This document shows positions 1-8,959 of a stretch of 64,000 nt of DNA, piece after piece. The stretch spans positions 1 to 64,000 of the forward strand of contig JASFVP010000008.1 of the NCBI GenBank assembly GCA_050049775.1, given 5' to 3'. The notes under the pieces are model-generated. The model did not search any database and was not told where the DNA came from. It saw only the letters and a list, made by a program, of their open reading frames with translations. Position numbers and translations under genes: made by a program. How positions within the stretch are numbered: the stretch's first letter is position 1; every line of letters starts with the position of its first letter. The stretch is from JABDQZ01 sp050049775 (GTDB lineage Bacteria; Pseudomonadota; Gammaproteobacteria; Chromatiales; Chromatiaceae).

Positions 1-2136
1 GTCATCGTGCATTTTGTGATCATGCACGTCGGCGATGTAAACGTCTATACCCTGCTCCAGTGCCAATGAGAATACATTTTTGCTGCTGTCGAGCGTGACC
101 TTGAAATCATTAAGCACTTCCTTGATGTCCTCGCCAAAACCCAGTCGTGCCGTATAACTCGGGCCACTGAGCAGGCAGAGTAAAACGCGGCGGAATTCCA
201 TGCCGCGATACAGTGTCTCCAGCACGGTATTGAACACCTGGCTGACGTTGCCCGATTCCAGCAGGATATTGGTGGCTTCCTGCAGGCCGCGGCTGAGAAT
301 GTCCTCGGCATTGAGTTCTTCGGCCTCTTCGGCTTCCGCCTGTTCCATCACCGCTTCCAGACTGATGGAACTGCCCGCTTCCTCTTCCTCCGCTGCAGGT
401 TTCACCAGACGCCCCTGCAACTGCATCAGATACGGGTCTTCCGGTTTTCCCTTGACCAGTTTCTCCGCCATCATGGCAAAGTCGCTGCGTGCGCGTTCAA
501 CGATGTTGTCGATCTTACTGGTATCGATGCGGATCACGTCTTTGTAGCGCTGCATGGCTTTCTTGGCATCTTCCAGCGAGCCGCCTTCGGCCAGCAGACG
601 CGTCACACTGTCCGACAAATGCGTCACCAGCCGGTAACTGTCCTCGATGCTGTGCGGTTTGGGCGGCTTGCCGGGTTCGGGCTTGCGCATGCAGTTGGCG
701 ATCATATCGGGGAAATTCCACTGGCCGGCGACAAAGGCACCGATGTCCTCAAACACCACACCCATCACCTGCATGGCCGCCTCGGTCTCGGTCAGCTCAC
801 CCTGCCCGAGCAGACGCTCGATTTCCTGGTCCTCGTCCGGCAGGTAATAGGTCACCAGCACCTTGCCGAGCTGATAAAACATGGCGCACAAAAACGCTTC
901 TTCACTGCCTTCGAGGTCGGCCGATTTGCTGACTTCCTGGGCGAACACGGCGCGAAACATGGATGCCGCCATCTCACGTTTGAGTTTACGCGCCACCGAG
1001 CGGTTACTGACGTGTTCGAAAAAAATCAGTGACGCCGCCATGGCGCGTATGCCGTCAATGCCGAGCACCACGATCGCGCGCGAGATGGTGCTGATCTTGC
1101 CGGAAAAACTGCCGTAATAGGCCGAGTTGACCACCTTTAGAATCTTGTTGGTCAGGGCGAAGTCATTGACGATGACCGCCGCAAGTTTTTCGGCGTCTTT
1201 TTCGCTGTTGGATTGCAGTTCGTTGATCGAGCGAATCGATTCGGCCAGCGCCGGGAAGTCCTTCTTGCGCTGCATGCGCCGATACAGAAATTCCAGCGTG
1301 GCCTTGCCATGACTGTCGCCAAGCACCGTATCCTGATGGTTCTTTTTGTAGTCCGACAGCATGTCCTGCAGGCGTCTGGCATCCTCATACCGGTCCGCCG
1401 GGTTGGCCGCCAGCGCCTTGAGGCAAATGCCGTCGATCACATCATCGGCCATTTCATTCATGGCCGACGGCCGTTTCGGCGGGCCGATCAGCACACGCGT
1501 CAGTACATCGGCGGTGGACTTGCCGCCAAACGCCGGGTTGCCGGTCAGCATTTCGTAAAAGATCGCGCCCAGCGCAAACACATCAATTGCCGGGCTAACC
1601 ACTTTCTTGCGGATGTATTCCGGCGCCATATAGCGCGGCGTACCGACCAGCACATCGGTGGTCGCCTGCTCCTCAAGCAACAGCGCGATGCCAAAATCCA
1701 TGATCTTGGGCACGCCATCCTTGTTGATCATGATGTTCTGCGGTTTCAGGTCGCGATGGATCACGTCGGCCTTGTGTGCCTGCGCCACACCATCGACGAT
1801 ACCACTGAACAGCTCGATGATTTCCGCCAGCTCCATGTTCTTGTCGCGAATGTGATCAGACAACAACTCACCCTCGACAAACTCGAACACAATGTACGGA
1901 CGCTCGCGAAATGTGCCGACGTCATAGACCGAGACGATGTTCTGGTGCTGGAAACGCCCCAGTGCCTCGGCTTCCTGCTCAAATGCCTCGGCGTCTTTTT
2001 TGCCTCCCAGCAGCGGCTTGTTGAGCAGCTTGATGGCGACTTTGCGCTTGAGTTGCGGGTCGGTACACAGATAGACACTTCCCTGATTGCCTGAGCCGAT
2101 TTTTTTTCTGGGCTGGTAACGTCCGATAGTTTGCAT
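1..2136 (-). CDS. Ser/Thr protein kinase with HDOD and GAF domains (partial, 3' end outside window)
   Basis: The reading frame is open from the ATG at 2136 to the window edge (712 codons seen, no stop), so the C-terminus is missing. Residues 7-265 form a complete Hanks-type kinase: glycine loop GSGNQG, VAIK lysine K36, HRD at 127-129, DFG at 147-149 and APE at 171-173. Residues about 290-500 match an HDOD domain (an HD-related, usually non-catalytic signalling fold). After an acidic linker at about 580-610, a GAF-like domain begins near 620 and runs off the edge. Kinase activity is supported by the intact motifs; the target is unknown. The divergent neighbour is an FHA phosphothreonine-binding protein, a natural candidate partner. 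No membrane segment is seen, so the protein is probably cytoplasmic. Confidence 0.9.
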   Translation of the reverse strand, partial: MQTIGRYQPRKKIGSGNQGSVYLCTDPQLKRKVAIKLLNKPLLGGKKDAEAFEQEAEALGRFQHQNIVSVYDVGTFRERPYIVFEFVEGELLSDHIRDKNMELAEIIELFSGIVDGVAQAHKADVIHRDLKPQNIMINKDGVPKIMDFGIALLLEEQATTDVLVGTPRYMAPEYIRKKVVSPAIDVFALGAIFYEMLTGNPAFGGKSTADVLTRVLIGPPKRPSAMNEMADDVIDGICLKALAANPADRYEDARRLQDMLSDYKKNHQDTVLGDSHGKATLEFLYRRMQRKKDFPALAESIRSINELQSNSEKDAEKLAAVIVNDFALTNKILKVVNSAYYGSFSGKISTISRAIVVLGIDGIRAMAASLIFFEHVSNRSVARKLKREMAASMFRAVFAQEVSKSADLEGSEEAFLCAMFYQLGKVLVTYYLPDEDQEIERLLGQGELTETEAAMQVMGVVFEDIGAFVAGQWNFPDMIANCMRKPEPGKPPKPHSIEDSYRLVTHLSDSVTRLLAEGGSLEDAKKAMQRYKDVIRIDTSKIDNIVERARSDFAMMAEKLVKGKPEDPYLMQLQGRLVKPAAEEEEAGSSISLEAVMEQAEAEEAEELNAEDILSRGLQEATNILLESGNVSQVFNTVLETLYRGMEFRRVLLCLLSGPSYTARLGFGEDIKEVLNDFKVTLDSSKNVFSLALEQGIDVYIADVHDHKMHDD

Positions 2137-2282
2137 TGTGTCCCGTAAATAGTGCTGAATGTGGTTGCAAAGTGCTATCCGGGCTATCGGCCAGCCGGCA
2201 ATTTTCTTCACCAAATTTATTAAAGAAAATCCTGCTGTGGCCGAAAATTGTCGCAAGCACAAGCAGATAAAACCGAAAGATA

Positions 2283-2756
2283 ATGTACAAACTCGTCATC
2301 GTTCATCGCGGCAGAATCGAGAAAAACATCCCGCTGCGTCACGACAGCATGATCATCGGCCGCAAGAGCGAATCCGATATTCGCCTTGACGAAAACCTCG
2401 TCAGCGCCCGCCATGCGCGCATATTCCAGAAAAACGGCCGGGTTTATATCGATGACATGTCCAGCACCAATGGCACGCGCGTCAATGGCGAACGCATCAA
2501 TGAAGCCCGGCTGCAAACCGGCGACCAGATCAGTATCGGCAATTACAAGCTGGTATTTGTCACCGAACACGGCGACACAAACGATCCCGACGCCACCGTC
2601 ATCGTCAGTTCACAACGACGCGGTCCCGACGCCAGTCAGCAACTCTCACCATCCGACACCCAGAAAATTCCCGGCATCAGCAAACCCCGACTGGCGTTGT
2701 ACGCCCTGCTCCTCTCCATCGTCGTGGTCGCCGGCATGTTGTTGCTGACGGTCTAG
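2283..2756 (+). CDS. FHA domain protein with C-terminal membrane anchor
   Basis: 157 residues. The N-terminal 90 or so residues form an FHA domain: IIGRKSESDI, SARHARI and SSTNGTRVNG carry the conserved Gly-Arg, Ser-x-x-His and Ser/Thr-Asn-Gly positions that bind phosphothreonine. A low-complexity linker follows, and the last 20 or so residues are one hydrophobic helix ending at the stop, so this is a tail-anchored inner-membrane protein. It is divergent from the kinase and 29 bases upstream of the HD-GYP gene, probably co-transcribed with it. Its role as a phospho-reader for the kinase is inferred from position and family only. Confidence 0.88.
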   Translation: MYKLVIVHRGRIEKNIPLRHDSMIIGRKSESDIRLDENLVSARHARIFQKNGRVYIDDMSSTNGTRVNGERINEARLQTGDQISIGNYKLVFVTEHGDTNDPDATVIVSSQRRGPDASQQLSPSDTQKIPGISKPRLALYALLLSIVVVAGMLLLTV

Positions 2757-2785
2757 CCAGACGATATCCGCGATGTCCTGACGGC

Positions 2786-4060
2786 ATGTTTTTCGGCAAA
2801 AAGCACAAACGCAAGGCCGCAACAATCAAGATCAGGGAAAGCCACCACGAGACCATCCCGGTGGATGATCTCGTGCCAGGCATGTTTATTACCGAACTCG
2901 ATATCCCATGGGAACAGAGCCCTTTCCTGTTTCAGGGTTTCCGGCTGGAAAACTTGCAGGATGTCGAAGCGGTAAAAAACTGCTGCAAACAGGTCACCAT
3001 CGACGTCACCCAGACCCGCAAGATATCGCTGCCACGCCACGCCGTTGATGAGCGCGGCTTCACGCACACAACGCACATCCAGCGCAGCTCGACGACACGG
3101 CTGGAAATCAGCCGTGCCACCAATGTTTATCGACAGACCAGCACGCTGGTCAACGACATCATCGATGACGTGCGCTTGGGTAAAGCAATTGATTCAAAAA
3201 ACGCCAAGGAGGCGGTTTCCGGTGCGGTCGACAGCATCATCCGCACGCCGGACGCCATGCTGATGCTGACGCGCATCAAACATCGTGATGCCTATACGGC
3301 CGAACACAGCCTCAATGTCGCCATCCTGACCATCGCTTTTGGCCGTGCACTGGGGCTGGAGCGTGACAAGCTCGAACAAATCGGCGTCTGCGGCTTGTTG
3401 CACGACATGGGCAAGATCGTGATACCGAATGAAGTATTGAACAAGCAAGGCCAGCTCAGCCCGGAAGAATTCGAAATCATGAAGCAGCACACCACCAACG
3501 GGCGAGACATAATCGCCGCCAGCGGCGGTGAGTTCCCCGGCGCTATGGATGTCGCCCATGCGCATCATGAGCGTCTCGACGGTAGTGGTTATCCGCGTGG
3601 CCTGTACGGACACCAGACCACGTTATGGACCAAAATCGTGGCCATCGCCGATACCTTTGACGCCATGACCAGTGACCGCGTCTATAAGGAAGGCCGCACC
3701 AATATGGATGCTTTTCGCGTCCTCAACGAAGGCCGCGGCAAGTTGTTCGACACCAATCTGGTGATGCGTTTCATCGGCAGTATCGGTATTTATTCGCCTG
3801 GCAGTCTGGTGCTGCTCAATTCGGGCGAAATCGGCCTGGTGGTGGAATCCAACCCGAAAGCCGCGTTGTTGCCGCAAATCCTGTTATTGCGTAATCCGCA
3901 GCAACAGGAAATCGAGCCGCGCATGATTGACCTGGCCGATCAGGTGAAAATTCCCGGCAGCGGCATTTTCTACAAAATCACCAAAATGCTGCGCGCCAGC
4001 GAACACGGTATCGATCTACCCCAACTGCGTGAGCAGGGTTTCCTGCTCAACCAGCTCTGA
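2786..4060 (+). CDS. HD-GYP domain protein (probable cyclic-di-GMP phosphodiesterase) with N-terminal DUF3391
   Basis: 424 residues. The N-terminal 130 or so residues match the DUF3391 region that often precedes HD-GYP domains (PVDDLVPGMFITELD start). The HD pair is at residues 206-207 (LLHDMGK) and the GYP motif at 268-270 (ERLDGSGYPRG); the upstream HSLNVAIL histidine and the AHAHHE pair complete the metal ligands. These motifs fit an active cyclic-di-GMP phosphodiesterase of the RpfG type, but with no receiver domain. No membrane segment is seen. It follows the FHA gene by 29 bases and probably forms an operon with it. Specific outputs, such as motility or pilus function, cannot be read from the sequence. 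Confidence 0.9.
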   Translation: MFFGKKHKRKAATIKIRESHHETIPVDDLVPGMFITELDIPWEQSPFLFQGFRLENLQDVEAVKNCCKQVTIDVTQTRKISLPRHAVDERGFTHTTHIQRSSTTRLEISRATNVYRQTSTLVNDIIDDVRLGKAIDSKNAKEAVSGAVDSIIRTPDAMLMLTRIKHRDAYTAEHSLNVAILTIAFGRALGLERDKLEQIGVCGLLHDMGKIVIPNEVLNKQGQLSPEEFEIMKQHTTNGRDIIAASGGEFPGAMDVAHAHHERLDGSGYPRGLYGHQTTLWTKIVAIADTFDAMTSDRVYKEGRTNMDAFRVLNEGRGKLFDTNLVMRFIGSIGIYSPGSLVLLNSGEIGLVVESNPKAALLPQILLLRNPQQQEIEPRMIDLADQVKIPGSGIFYKITKMLRASEHGIDLPQLREQGFLLNQL

Positions 4061-4107
4061 GCGAGGCTGCAAAAACAACCCCGCCCAATTTATCAGGCAC
4101 CTCTGGT

Positions 4108-6684
4108 TCAGCCTTTGGCGAAGCTCAATCCAGCATCGCTGACATCCACGACGATTTTGTCATCCGGGCCAAACTCCCCGGCCAGGATTTTTTGCGCCAG
4201 CGGATTTTCCAACTGCTGCTGAATGGCACGCTTGAGCGGGCGTGCGCCATAGACCGGATCAAAGCCGGCTTCGCCGAGCCGATCCAGCGCGGCGTCGGAG
4301 ATCTGCATGGACATTTCGCGCTCCTGCAAACGTTTCTGCAGGTAGCCGATCTGGATGGTGCTGATTGCACGGATCTGCTCGCGGCCCAGCGGATGAAATA
4401 CCACCGTCTCATCAACGCGGTTGATGAACTCCGGACGGAAATGATGGCCGACCACCTCCATGACCGCAGATTTCATGGCGTCGTAATTTTCCTCACCGGC
4501 CATGCTCTGGATCACATCGGAACCGAGGTTCGAGGTCATGACGATCACGGTGTTGCGGAAGTCCACGGTGCGGCCCTGGCCATCGGTCAGGCGACCGTCA
4601 TCCAGCACCTGCAACAGCACGTTGAACACATCCGGGTGCGCCTTTTCGACTTCATCCATGAGGATCACGCTGTACGGGCGACGCCGCACCGCCTCGGTTA
4701 AATAACCGCCCTCCTCGTAGCCGACATAACCCGGCGGCGCGCCGATGAGCCGCGCCACGGAATGTTTCTCCATGAACTCGGACATATCGATGCGCACCAT
4801 GGCTTCGTCGGTGTCAAACAGGAATTCCGCCAGGGATTTACACAATTCGGTTTTACCAACACCGGTCGGACCGAGAAACAGGAACGAACCGTTGGGGCGA
4901 TTCGGATCAGCCAGGCCGGCGCGCGAACGGCGGATCGCATTGGAAACGGCACTGACCGCTTCCTGCTGGCCGATCACACGCTTGCCGATGGCTTGTTCCA
5001 TGCGCAGCAGCTTGTCCTTTTCACCTTCCAGCATCTTGGACACCGGGATACCGGTCCACTTGGACACCACGGTGGCGATTTCCTCGTCGCTGACCTTGTT
5101 GCGCAGCAAACGGGTTTCCTGCATTTCTGCCTGCGCCGCCATATCGAGCTGGCGTTCCAGTTCGGGAATCTGGCCGTGTTGCAATTCAGCCATGCGCTGC
5201 AGGTCACCGGCACGGCGTGCGGTTTCGAAATCGAGACGCGCACGCTCCAGTGCTTCCTTGATGTGCGTAGTGCCCTGCATGGCGGCTTTTTCCGACTTCC
5301 AGATTTCCTCCATGTCGGCAAACTGCTTTTCCAGCTCGTCGATTTGTTGCTGCAGCAGGTCGAGGCGTTTTTTCGAGGCCTCGTCGGATTCCTTCTTCAA
5401 CGCCTCGCGTTCGATCTTGAGCTGTACCAGACGCCGGTCGAGCTTGTCCATTTCCTCCGGCATGGAGTCGATTTCCATGCGGATTTGCGAGGCTGCCTCG
5501 TCGATCAGGTCAATCGCCTTGTCCGGCAACTGCCGGTCGGTGATGTAGCGGTGCGACAGGGTGGCCGCGGCGACGATCGCCGGGTCGGTGATCTCGACGC
5601 CGTGGTGCACTTCATAGCGTTCCTTGAGGCCGCGCAGGATCGCCACGGTGTCCTCGACGGTCGGCTCCAGCACCATGACTTTCTGGAAACGCCGCTCCAG
5701 CGCCGCGTCCTTTTCTATGTACTGGCGGTATTCGTCCAGCGTGGTCGCGCCGATGCAGTGCAGTTCGCCGCGCGCCAGTGCCGGTTTGAGCATATTGCCA
5801 GCATCCATCGCCCCTTCGGCCTTGCCGGCGCCAACCATGGTGTGAATTTCGTCGATGAACAGGATGATCTGGCCTTCCTGCTTGGCGAGATCGTTGAGCA
5901 CCGCCTTGAGGCGTTCCTCAAATTCACCGCGGAATTTGGCGCCCGCAATCAGGCTGCCCATATCGAGTGACAGCAGGCGTTTGTTTTTCAGACCTTCCGG
6001 CACTTCACCGTTGATAATACGGCTGGCCAGGCCTTCGGCGATCGCGGTCTTGCCGACGCCAGGCTCACCGATCAGTACCGGGTTATTCTTGGTGCGGCGT
6101 TGCAACACCTGGATGGCGCGGCGGATTTCGTCGTCGCGGCCAATCACCGGATCGAGCTTGCCCTGCTCGGCTTTTTCAGTCAGGTCGACGGTGTATTTCT
6201 CCAGCGCCTGGCGTTGTTCCTCGGCATTGGGGTCGTCCACCGACTGGCCACCGCGTACGTTTTCTATGGATTTTTCCAGCGCACCCTTGCTGGCGCCGAC
6301 TTTTTTCAATAAATCGCCGAGCTGGCCGCTATCCTCTACAGCGGCAAGCACAAACAGCTCGGACGAGATGTACTGGTCCTTGCGTTGCTGGGCGAGCTTG
6401 TCGGTTTTGTTGAGCAGACGACCGAGATCGTTGGAAATGTGTAAATCACCGGAGGCGCCTTCGATGCTGGGCAGCTTGTCGAGCGCTTCGCCGAGACCGG
6501 AGCGTAACTGGTTTACATTGACATCGGACTGGGCCAGCAGATGCCGCACCGAACCACCTTCCTGATCCAGCAGCGCTGTCATCAGATGGACGGGTTCGAT
6601 AAACTGATGATCACGCCCCACGGCGAGACTCTGGGCATCGGCCAGCGCCATCTGGAACTTACTGGTTAAACGGTCCATACGCAT
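4108..6684 (-). CDS. clpB: ATP-dependent disaggregase ClpB
   Basis: 858 residues from the ATG at 6684, where the protein begins MRMDRLTSKFQMALADAQ like enterobacterial ClpB. An in-frame start 27 codons upstream is unlikely. Order: Clp N-domain repeats (1-145), AAA1 with Walker A GEPGVGKT, the long middle coiled coil (about 410-525), AAA2 with Walker A GPTGVGKT, then the C-terminal D2-small domain. ClpB is a hexameric ATPase that pulls polypeptides out of aggregates with DnaK/DnaJ/GrpE in the cytoplasm. It is monocistronic and convergent with the HD-GYP gene (47 bases apart). A candidate sigma-32 promoter lies at 6718-6747. Confidence 0.98.
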   Translation of the reverse strand: MRMDRLTSKFQMALADAQSLAVGRDHQFIEPVHLMTALLDQEGGSVRHLLAQSDVNVNQLRSGLGEALDKLPSIEGASGDLHISNDLGRLLNKTDKLAQQRKDQYISSELFVLAAVEDSGQLGDLLKKVGASKGALEKSIENVRGGQSVDDPNAEEQRQALEKYTVDLTEKAEQGKLDPVIGRDDEIRRAIQVLQRRTKNNPVLIGEPGVGKTAIAEGLASRIINGEVPEGLKNKRLLSLDMGSLIAGAKFRGEFEERLKAVLNDLAKQEGQIILFIDEIHTMVGAGKAEGAMDAGNMLKPALARGELHCIGATTLDEYRQYIEKDAALERRFQKVMVLEPTVEDTVAILRGLKERYEVHHGVEITDPAIVAAATLSHRYITDRQLPDKAIDLIDEAASQIRMEIDSMPEEMDKLDRRLVQLKIEREALKKESDEASKKRLDLLQQQIDELEKQFADMEEIWKSEKAAMQGTTHIKEALERARLDFETARRAGDLQRMAELQHGQIPELERQLDMAAQAEMQETRLLRNKVSDEEIATVVSKWTGIPVSKMLEGEKDKLLRMEQAIGKRVIGQQEAVSAVSNAIRRSRAGLADPNRPNGSFLFLGPTGVGKTELCKSLAEFLFDTDEAMVRIDMSEFMEKHSVARLIGAPPGYVGYEEGGYLTEAVRRRPYSVILMDEVEKAHPDVFNVLLQVLDDGRLTDGQGRTVDFRNTVIVMTSNLGSDVIQSMAGEENYDAMKSAVMEVVGHHFRPEFINRVDETVVFHPLGREQIRAISTIQIGYLQKRLQEREMSMQISDAALDRLGEAGFDPVYGARPLKRAIQQQLENPLAQKILAGEFGPDDKIVVDVSDAGLSFAKG

Positions 6685-6717
6685 GGTTTTGTCTCTCTTG
6701 AAAAATTTCGATAGGGG

Positions 6718-6747
6718 AAATGTGGGTATTGCCGGGCCGATTTCAAT
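6718..6747 (-). promoter_or_regulatory. candidate sigma-32 (heat-shock) promoter of clpB
   Basis: Reading the minus strand, TTGAAA (6746-6741) is followed after 14 bases by CCCACATTT (6726-6718). This resembles the RpoH pattern CTTGAAA-N11-16-CCCCATnT, with one mismatch in the -10 cytosine run. It would put the transcript start about 30 bases before the ATG. The heat-shock assignment rests on this match and on the known control of clpB. Confidence 0.45.
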
Positions 6748-6791
6748 AGCCGGACAGGATTCCACCGCAATCTACAAAACGGAAAAAAATA

Positions 6792-8954
6792 ATGCAGTCT
6801 CTTGAGTTCAGCCGTAAATACCGCTGGTTTGTTTTCGCCCTGCTGGCCTACGCCTTTTTCTACCAACTGGCCTACCCGATCGTCATGGGCGATACCGACA
6901 TGTGGTATCACCTCAACGGCGGGCGCTACTTCTGGGACCACTTCCAGGTGCCTACCACCACCTTTTTCTCGTTTATCACGCCGGAACGTGAATGGATCAA
7001 CTACTTCTGGGGCTTTCAGGCGCTGATCTACGCCATTTATGAAGTAAGTGGTTACTACGGCCTGATTGCCTTACGCGCATTGGTTTTTTTCGCCACACTG
7101 CTGGTGATTTATCAATATCTGAAAAAAGAACTGTCCGGCCCGGACCACATTTTTTATCTGTGCCTGCTGCTGGTGTTGTATTTCATCCTGCTTGATGGGC
7201 GCAACTTTCAGGTGCGGCCGCACATGTTTTCGTACTTTTTCATCGTGTTTTATCTGTTCGTGCTGGAATACCGCAAACAGCTCGCCCCAGTGCTGCCATT
7301 GACCACCATCTTGTGGGTCAACCTGCACGGTGTTGAATATGTCATAGGCGCCCTGATCTGCGGCGCCTATGGCCTGGAATTTCTCTATAAGCACGTTTAC
7401 CGGAAAGTTTCGATGCAGCGGGAGGACAAAGTCTATCTGGCTTCACTGCTTGGTTGCGGCCTGACGTTGTTTAACAACCCGTATTTTTTCGACATTCTCA
7501 AGGCACCGTTTGCCTTGCCGCAAAATCTTGAATTATTCATTCTTGAACTGGCGCCATTGACCACAGCACATTTCACCCAGCTGATCTTTACGGAGCTGCG
7601 CTTTTCATCCCAGACGGCTTTTGCGCTGATGTGCTTTATCCTGCTGATCGGCCTTCTCAAGGCTTTACTGTTGCACAAAATACGCCTGAGTCATTTAGTT
7701 CTATCGATTGCCTCTGTGATACTGTTGCTTAAGGGCACGCGCTTTATCTGGGAATTCGCCCTGCTCAACCTGCCACTCATCAACACCGTATCGAAAAGCT
7801 TTTATGTGCCCGAATTCAGCCCCGCAACTCGTTCAAGACAAATCACACGCCCGCTGTTGTTTATCATTCTGGTGGCCATCCCGATCGCATCAACGTCGCA
7901 GCGGATCGAGAACACCAACAGATATCCATTCGATGGAGCAGGCTTGCCCCTGGGTACGACCGAATTTCTGCGCCACACCGGTGCTACTGGCAATCTCTTG
8001 ATCTCACCGTCTTTCGCCGGCTATTCACAATGGCAGTTGTATCCACAGATACTGGTTTACATGGACATGGAATTCCCTCCATTTAATGACCTCGACTATT
8101 TCCGTGCGGCACAGGCCTATTCCACAACTCGAGGTCTGGAACAAATTACCACCACCTATCCAATTGATTTCATTTCCGTGCCTGTCTCGGCTGAAAAGTT
8201 CAAAACAGAAGTGGACAAACAGAACCAATGGGCACCCGTGTTTTTTGATGACAATCAGGTGTTATATGCAAACCGCAAGCGGCAACAACCATTGATTGAC
8301 GCATGGGAACTACAAACCAATAATGCGCACAAACTGGATTCTGACAAAGAGCACCCTGAACAGCAGGAACAGGAGTTGCGTCGCATATTAAAAGTGCATA
8401 CTCGAGGTGAACGAGCCAGCCTGACACTGTACAAAATCCTGTTTGACCAGCAACGTTATGCTGACGCCCTGCAGCTTGCACAGCAATACCATGCCCTGCG
8501 ACCGGACAGCGCCAACGGCCTGTTTATGATCGGCAACGTTTACGAAAATACCGAACACTGTGAGGAAGCGATCAATTATTTCAAACAAGCGTTGTCACTG
8601 GCCGACAATGAGTTTCAGGCAACATTACACAAACACTTGGGCAGTTGCTATTACATCCTGAAAGATTTCAACCAGGCTTATGTCCATCACGCACAAGCAC
8701 TTAACCCATTCAAGAAAATTGAAGCGATTGAAGATTTGTATCAATATGCCTTCAGCGCCTATATTCTTAATAAAAAACAACATGCCACTACGCTGTTAAC
8801 CATGATCCTGCTCCAGGCCAACGAAGAATCGGACACTAACACCGTTGAAAGAAGCCAATCATTACTCGCTCAGATCGAGCAGGAACGGAATGAATCCCAA
8901 CCTGGCCTGTTCAGCTGGCTGGCACATCTGACCGGGCTTGGCCCAAAGCGATAA
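6792..8954 (+). CDS. GT-C-like multispanning membrane protein with C-terminal TPR region
   Basis: 720 residues, starting at ATG 6792 after a purine-rich stretch. The first 360 or so residues contain about ten hydrophobic segments. Between the first and second is MGDTDMWYHLNGGRYFW, an acidic pair in the first external loop as in GT-C glycosyltransferases (ArnT/PMT/STT3 fold). After the membrane part comes a soluble region with SPSFAGYSQWQLYPQ and YMDMEFPPF, typical of GT-C-like proteins of this architecture. The last 200 or so residues contain TPR-like helical repeats. It is a paralogue of the product at 22918-25104, with which it shares these motifs and overall layout. It heads the plus-strand operon of the island. 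Donor (probably a polyprenyl-phosphate sugar) and acceptor are unknown. Confidence 0.75.
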   Translation: MQSLEFSRKYRWFVFALLAYAFFYQLAYPIVMGDTDMWYHLNGGRYFWDHFQVPTTTFFSFITPEREWINYFWGFQALIYAIYEVSGYYGLIALRALVFFATLLVIYQYLKKELSGPDHIFYLCLLLVLYFILLDGRNFQVRPHMFSYFFIVFYLFVLEYRKQLAPVLPLTTILWVNLHGVEYVIGALICGAYGLEFLYKHVYRKVSMQREDKVYLASLLGCGLTLFNNPYFFDILKAPFALPQNLELFILELAPLTTAHFTQLIFTELRFSSQTAFALMCFILLIGLLKALLLHKIRLSHLVLSIASVILLLKGTRFIWEFALLNLPLINTVSKSFYVPEFSPATRSRQITRPLLFIILVAIPIASTSQRIENTNRYPFDGAGLPLGTTEFLRHTGATGNLLISPSFAGYSQWQLYPQILVYMDMEFPPFNDLDYFRAAQAYSTTRGLEQITTTYPIDFISVPVSAEKFKTEVDKQNQWAPVFFDDNQVLYANRKRQQPLIDAWELQTNNAHKLDSDKEHPEQQEQELRRILKVHTRGERASLTLYKILFDQQRYADALQLAQQYHALRPDSANGLFMIGNVYENTEHCEEAINYFKQALSLADNEFQATLHKHLGSCYYILKDFNQAYVHHAQALNPFKKIEAIEDLYQYAFSAYILNKKQHATTLLTMILLQANEESDTNTVERSQSLLAQIEQERNESQPGLFSWLAHLTGLGPKR

Positions 8955-8959
8955 CCATC

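Noticed and set aside
1213..2094. Long plus-strand open frame (293 codons)
   Set aside because: It lies antisense to the kinase gene, whose protein motifs are complete; the translation has no recognisable domain.
4762..5970. Long plus-strand open frame (402 codons)
   Set aside because: Antisense to clpB; His/Arg/Gln-rich translation typical of a mirror frame in a codon-biased gene.
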